Made by a program: the position numbers and the translations under genes
Notes under the pieces: model-generated
What the model saw: only the letters and a program-made list of their open reading frames with translations
Databases searched by the model: none
Told to the model about the DNA's origin: nothing
Source of the DNA: a virus
Length of the DNA: 36,521 nucleotides
IMG/VR virus record: IMGVR_UViG_3300020185_002296
Location: 1-36,521 of that record
Direction: 5' to 3' (one strand)
Shown here: positions 34,601 through 36,521 of the stretch, in pieces
Layout: every line of letters starts with the position of its first letter
Numbering within the stretch: the first letter of the stretch is position 1

Positions 34601-36521
34601 TTATAATTTACAATATCAGATTTATTATATGGCAAAAATGGATCAAAGTTTTCTTTATATCTAGTTCTTACATTTGATGCTGTCGGAGAGCCTACAAACA
34701 AATAGTTTCCGTCAGGTGTATATGCAACCGAAGTACCATATCCTGATTCTGCATCATCACTACTAAAAATATCTCCACCTGACGTTAAAGTTTGATCTAA
34801 GGACCATGAACTAATATCATTTGATCTACGATAAACGTGTACTCTACCATCTAATTCTTTAGGAGATCCTACAACCATATTTCTGTTATTAGATGTAACA
34901 TCTAATGTTGATGCATAATTATGAAAGGTGCCGTCGTCAGTTGTAGGATTTTCTACACTACTTTGTAGATTGTATACTTCTTCATTTCTATACACTCCCC
35001 AATTAGAATCTCCGTCAATATCATCTACCCAAATCTGTTGATTGAGTGCTTTATTTTGTTGTAGGATAGCATTTGCACTATCTAAATCTGTACTTCTTAC
35101 TGATCGTAGTCCAACTACTTTTAAATCTAATTCATCGTTATGATCAACATCTACAAACTCTGGAAAATCTTTTTGTAACGGCCATTCGACTATCACATCA
35201 TTTCTATTTTTTTGTATTACTTTGTAGAAATTTACTATACCAAATAGTTCTGCATTAATAACAGAAATATAATCGCCTATTGCAATGTCTGTAGGAAATT
35301 TATTAAATGTAAATCTTACTAACGGATAATCTGAGTCTGGAGTAGTAGTAAGTTCTAAATTAACTTCTGATGTTCCGACTAATGTTAGATTTAATCTTGT
35401 AAATTGATGAACATTCCAAGTATTATTATCAATAGGAGACCAAATATATTGATCTTCTATTAATTGATTTACGTTAGCATAAATTATGTCTTCAAAATTT
35501 ACTACTTTAAAATCTACGTCTCCGTTATATACATATCCGCTAGATTTTATATACTCGTCAAATTTAGCCTTTGTAGGGAACGGTGAATTGTTATAATTTT
35601 TTGATTTGTGATATAGCTCAAAAGGACGCTGTCTATAAACTTTATCTGTATTATCTTGTGGTAGATAATCAACAAGTTCAATAGGTTGCGGCGAAAGTAG
35701 CATACTCTGTTCATCTAATACAATTTCTAATTCTTCTTTTTTATCAACTGATCCGTATCTACCTACCTGGATTGCCCATTCTTCATAGAACTCTAAACTA
35801 TCTTTGTCTGCTGTGTTTAACGCATCAAATAATTTATCAAGTGCATTTTTTGTACCCTTTTCTTGTATAAATCCTTGATAGAATTTATACTGACTAACAT
35901 CATCGTTGATTATATTTGACAAATATTTTCTATTTTGATAGCCTAATAGATGTTGAGCAAGTTTTTGTTTTTCTATATCAAAATTGTCACTATCTAAATC
36001 ATAAAAATCTGTAAATTCGCTAATTCTATAATCAAAATTTGTAAGTAACTGTGATTTTGGTCTTTCATCAAGTATTTGCCATTTAGATGTACTAAATGTT
36101 TCATTACCAGGAATATTTTCTAAAGCTACATAATAAAATTCTTTATATTTTATTAAATCACCAATAACATAATCTTGCCATTCTTGCCATTCAGTTACTT
36201 TTGCATCATCAAAAACAAACCCAGGAGCATTAAGTGTGCCATTCCACTCATCGCTTCTGTATCCTGAAACTTTTATTCTTTCTTGTCTATAACCTGTAGA
36301 CGGTTTGTATATAATATCGCTAAATTGTGTAGTATTGTCTAACAGCACAACATGCTCTTTTTGCACAAGAGGAAGTTTTATGTGATATATTCCGTCTTCA
36401 GTGTTTGCTAATCCTATGCTAATGCCCTTTGCAGATCTAGCTATTCTACTAGTATCTGAGTTAATTTGACTACCGTCTGCATTTAGAATTAATCCATACT
36501 CATAAAAATTATTATTAAGAT
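25693..36521 (-). CDS. Giant virion structural protein (partial, 5' end outside window)
   Basis: This frame is open from the stop at 25693 to the right edge, giving 3,608 visible codons and no ATG near the edge, so the protein starts outside. It is a mosaic of surface-type modules. Six segments have the pattern Y..GD.V.Y.G..Y.A....P....W, like CBM5/12 carbohydrate-binding modules. FG-GAP-like strands (SVAYTPDGNYLFVGSP, SISISPDGNTIAIGEP) appear at about 34678-34920 and 31880-31950. Glycine repeats (GSGYLTKPKV, GSGYISKPDI, GRGYKVAPTY) lie at about 28812-30070. The last third is a tandem series of fibre-like beta modules. A helical segment with NREEALKQVIERVNMIL lies near 30300. Very large structural proteins of this sort are found in T4-like marine phages, sometimes named VrlC. 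Baseplate or tail-fibre location is inferred. Confidence 0.85.
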   Translation of the reverse strand, partial: LNNNFYEYGLILNADGSQINSDTSRIARSAKGISIGLANTEDGIYHIKLPLVQKEHVVLLDNTTQFSDIIYKPSTGYRQERIKVSGYRSDEWNGTLNAPGFVFDDAKVTEWQEWQDYVIGDLIKYKEFYYVALENIPGNETFSTSKWQILDERPKSQLLTNFDYRISEFTDFYDLDSDNFDIEKQKLAQHLLGYQNRKYLSNIINDDVSQYKFYQGFIQEKGTKNALDKLFDALNTADKDSLEFYEEWAIQVGRYGSVDKKEELEIVLDEQSMLLSPQPIELVDYLPQDNTDKVYRQRPFELYHKSKNYNNSPFPTKAKFDEYIKSSGYVYNGDVDFKVVNFEDIIYANVNQLIEDQYIWSPIDNNTWNVHQFTRLNLTLVGTSEVNLELTTTPDSDYPLVRFTFNKFPTDIAIGDYISVINAELFGIVNFYKVIQKNRNDVIVEWPLQKDFPEFVDVDHNDELDLKVVGLRSVRSTDLDSANAILQQNKALNQQIWVDDIDGDSNWGVYRNEEVYNLQSSVENPTTDDGTFHNYASTLDVTSNNRNMVVGSPKELDGRVHVYRRSNDISSWSLDQTLTSGGDIFSSDDAESGYGTSVAYTPDGNYLFVGSPTASNVRTRYKENFDPFLPYNKSDIVNYKESLWRANRDILPAIGSQSYNTFSSYTDFINDDTVDSTLLALLITGTPGLDNNYVNNPETGRGHVLVRAPLQQYLASSVGDTIHLQYNLYSKNNPNINDAYEPWNNLLDIKATDITGAFEIKNKVEVIVRIPEYTVLPIIGDFLETPTAAGTVVFVGEQGGTTVVYLENTTGVFQQTGVMFVNNDNLVGTYSLIAENLTPDVVGGFWLIETEPYNNGTEFYDTGNGLVYVDLVRSEESRVKNQYFNLLNTTSVIGDYTGIKRQASQILNLSYSGNPYNTPADYPADIFVFRTPNTSEFNSIVSGESIKLELQSNENFPTDLTQFGFQDSIINKSHDVFDIWDGFIEFEYSEFDFNGDPFEPQARYHYVGNVLTERPNGGDIIVDKQIPFDEFGGLALTSYNTSAAEVMFYQRDFLRVRVYVKILQEYDGTTYGGNFELYNTNIARYEFTRLGNDLYRGAADPDRDMGVIDSVDVGVSLVNTADNIGKLFVVKNNIINDSTGTFFMPLVENADLVNDEYWLYNEQTRSGDSRSASLPSSFNKDYTQVFNIPVDSFGEKKFDNEGVISVYRRSENGAYTYIRSIVSRYRGNDRKFGSRINVKQVNNKYYISVSSAGDESLNNFGTIEFLTHGLDDEQSLRYRGKFDLNSDYVQGDIVVFRGEYYETLINFIQDINNPILVTNNLYWKNISFVYGIDKDYRGEYDPVIPYRAGEIVKYDGPDSGNNRLFVAKTNISANSSFNYFQWDIVPTGIDYLGYIPNNSGFVAYDFADFDKNASYNVDSIVVYNEKLYKANNDITPNSIELNRRFNPNEWTEQLNARDEVFFDPETNIIRFGEKFELSTTGDVLITTSTQETNSTPETIVLVYRKINDKFYLDQSIYPDIPNTGFANSISISPDGNTIAIGEPFDDINKIDQGKVHVYQFNGTRFTKGQMLYSPSNEESELFGFTVAATNNGIFITSANGDSVIPTIFDTGETAFDNNFTRFAGSNKDSGVVYHYEKIEQKYLFAEDLVLRDKDAILLGENLKINNNHVYMGMTNMILNDYDVFSKNKSYKKGSIVEYDGIAYVANADITPGLVIEDRDFDNAEWTRTAPIILPDGTLNQKSRGTVLEYRKDSGKTAWTKTREKITPVDTSKIENIFLYNKRTDQILTYLDWIDPIQGKIAGPAEQELTYKIPFDPARYNVSSVANVYDEEKFWAEENVGKLWWDISEARFTYPYQGDTIYQNGAFNKLEFNTSVDVYEWVESEFTPSEYDELADTQEGLLKGVSGQSIYSDAIYTQKTFYDSVSNAYFVKNYFWVKNKATVPSLEDRKISALDVTKLITNPSAQGYRHVNFLSANRLTMHNINSFINNKDIVLSIRWTEDTIDQNIHNQYQIISEGLETSKLNTEIEQKWFDSLVGYDTNLKVVPDITLSPKYRYGNKFRPRQSMFVNREEALKQVIERVNMILKKNIIADLYNLSPLSQAQVAPTQLSNQYDAVIDTTSELQFVGISKAEQAILEPVIQNGRIVRVRIINPGRGYKVAPTYSIIGNGNGASFDITINNLGQITNINVESQGNSYESNTSISVRPFSVLVNNDSTVFGKWSIYRLNYDEKTWFRYQVQEFDVNLFWNYIDWYQEGINEFTNIDYEVDQSYELLGLEAVIGDTVKIANISTGGWLLLRKIANESVDDYTVNYETIGRQNGSIQFSDALYDLAGNSIGYDNRSYDSYFYDAQPIKETRIILETIRDNLFVDNLSVEYNKLWFASLRYIFSEQNNVDWAFKTSFIKGKHNKGMLDQPRNFQNNTLPSYTDFINEAKPYSSTIREFVTDYDAFDNTRSSTTDFDLPPFYSQNTKSIQTSKVKAQETQLIGIDDIMLEYPRKHWLDNVGYEITQIKLANPGSGYLTKPKVNITGGGGQNATAEAYISQGKIVEIKVTNAGSGYISKPDIEIVGSQEDDGTPATASVILGNGLARTANIKVKFDRISGNVYIAELTESETYYGTGSKFVFDLNFPMDLNNTKVKVLIDNKEQLRSRYTFANTENLDKTYTREQGQIIFTTPPKVGAEIVIDYYKPISMLTAQDRLAYGYNPTTGMFGIGENNDGSMNFAQLMDGIDYGGVEVRSFEFEGPAGWGSGEWYSTSWDVYDNTYEDEIFTFDGSTVSIKLSQPLTQDIEYNVYLNGVRIDDPNFDSGKFDYNGVIINSIIGDGTTDTIFLDELGITVADGDVLIIRKNTSDGSVTPDTESYDTALSGGDLNYQTAQGINAEDIIVDGDGFVTPTTSKGPEELVPGQLVDTLDIKVYHREGDGQGKIYSQSYKTDGTVEFNLELTPSTKDAVIVKLDNVILSNDKYTIDFVNNTVTLNEVPDSEKELNIITISAGQQKILTTDAFVGDGVKYEVIVDVDYTELLDVFATIDGVQVSTTLVNYDSTDSTNKNLKGNLLIRFDTPPTENAQVNYIVFYDNTKINYSQVTKDVFKGDGSSVLYNLTQSPLYKLPTQHNTIVKVDNKILNPGYNKQFVVDSNNRIVEYNELSEELVGTTQYSLDLFQQPEASITVNDLLVILNGETITFPAQWRFDIFNNAIELTPGTGNEGDILEIYVVTDGEYTIDGTDVTFKVPPADNSLIEVIKFTNHDILQTERINLDVVARSIISEGQDEFVIYHRLTRGEIELRYPAIDAQYVWVSINGELLSPTVDYHITSDLKKVQLLELPNPNDVIDIIHFAAPVVTNTFAFRQFKDMLNRTHFKRLDSAATTLSQDLNYYDLRIEVIDGTKLPEPNKGKNIPGVIFIEGERIEYLVKEGNLLRQLRRGTLGTGTKDIINAGTNIFDQGISKTIPYRDQIITQNFTTDGISSNFALDFVPNNLNEFEVFYAGRRLRKNEIDIFDQTLALDSNEGDVLSPGEFILPEFDFTDNTRPLSPTIGTQHMQSEYIFTWNGISWKSNSLILNFVPQENLQVTVVRKIGKTWTTPGESLVESNNNIARFVRDSDSGLLE
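25940..28700 (-). repeat. Tandem beta-module array in the giant protein
   Basis: The C-terminal third of the giant protein repeats a module of roughly 70-100 residues with the scheme GDGS/TDG, a hydrophobic strand, P, V-x-(L/I)-D-(N/G) turn, a Y-x-(I/F) strand, then PP or P and a final I-x-hydrophobic strand. Examples begin at FKGDGSSVLYNL, FVGDGVKYEVIV, KTDGTVEFNLEL and FTTDGISSNFAL. The pattern resembles beta-sandwich repeats of phage tail fibres. Copies are diverged in DNA, so this is a protein-level repeat. Confidence 0.6.
31337..32700 (-). repeat. Cluster of four CBM5/12-like modules in the giant protein
   Basis: Four copies of a 45-50 residue motif lie at about 31337-31485, 32160-32308, 32365-32515 and 32536-32700. 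Each has an aromatic start, a (Y/V)-x-x-G-D/S-I-V-x-(Y/F) strand, a short turn, Y-x-A (or equivalent), a proline or asparagine loop and a closing W. Two further copies lie at 34531-34653 and 36070-36201. The fold and sugar binding are inferred from pattern only. Confidence 0.55.

Noticed and set aside
36364-36366. GTG as the start of the giant protein
   Set aside because: The frame continues open to the right edge with sequence of the same character, so this is only the first alternative start in the window.
1-36521. tRNA genes, CRISPR arrays, insertion sequences, attachment sites, terminators
   Set aside because: Gaps are at most 65 bases; none has a cloverleaf, a regular spacer array or a hairpin followed by a T-run. 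No transposase or integrase gene is present.

Overview
This window looks like part of a tailed phage genome, most likely an uncultured marine T4-like myovirus of the cyanophage or pelagiphage type. The DNA is very AT-rich. Every supported gene lies on the minus strand, packed with tiny gaps or overlaps. The right half encodes virion proteins: a giant structural protein, a tail-collar fibre protein and related fibre proteins. The putative late-promoter motif NATAAATA appears in two gaps between structural genes. No replication, capsid or terminase gene is present, so host and taxonomy are inferred. In transcription order the window reads from high to low coordinates.

Region 1 (36521 down to 17334) is the tail/structural module. 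It starts with a giant protein whose start lies beyond the right edge (3,608 codons visible), followed by a 200-aa protein, three fibre-like proteins sharing an N-terminal module (687, 633 and 506 aa), and two paralogous proteins of 307 and 398 aa. The giant protein carries six repeats resembling carbohydrate-binding modules, FG-GAP-like strands, glycine-rich GxGYxxxP repeats and a tandem array of tail-fibre-type beta modules.

Region 2 (about 17322 down to 1) is an accessory cassette behind a sigma70-like promoter. It encodes a 116-aa conserved-looking protein, two related GT-A glycosyltransferase-like proteins, a 278-aa unknown, a third GT-A-like protein, five consecutive radical SAM proteins, a fourth GT-A-like protein, a methyltransferase-like protein, a 78-aa unknown, a GT-B-like protein, a nucleotide-sugar dehydrogenase, a 149-aa protein, an SGNH-hydrolase-like protein and two more radical SAM proteins. 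The last of these runs off the left edge. A second promoter, with both hexamers and spacing perfectly consensus, sits just after the five-gene radical SAM array.

The most unusual feature is seven radical SAM genes in 13.5 kb of phage DNA. The five tandem paralogues carry a cysteine module (C-x17-CC ... CxxCY) before the CxxxCxxC radical SAM motif. The other two carry an equivalent module (C-x18-CC ... C) after it, in the usual SPASM order. Together with sugar dehydrogenase, glycosyltransferases, methyltransferase and SGNH hydrolase, this suggests a virus-encoded pathway that makes or remodels a glycan or glycosylated protein. It might decorate the virion fibres or alter the host surface. The product is not known and this role is inference.
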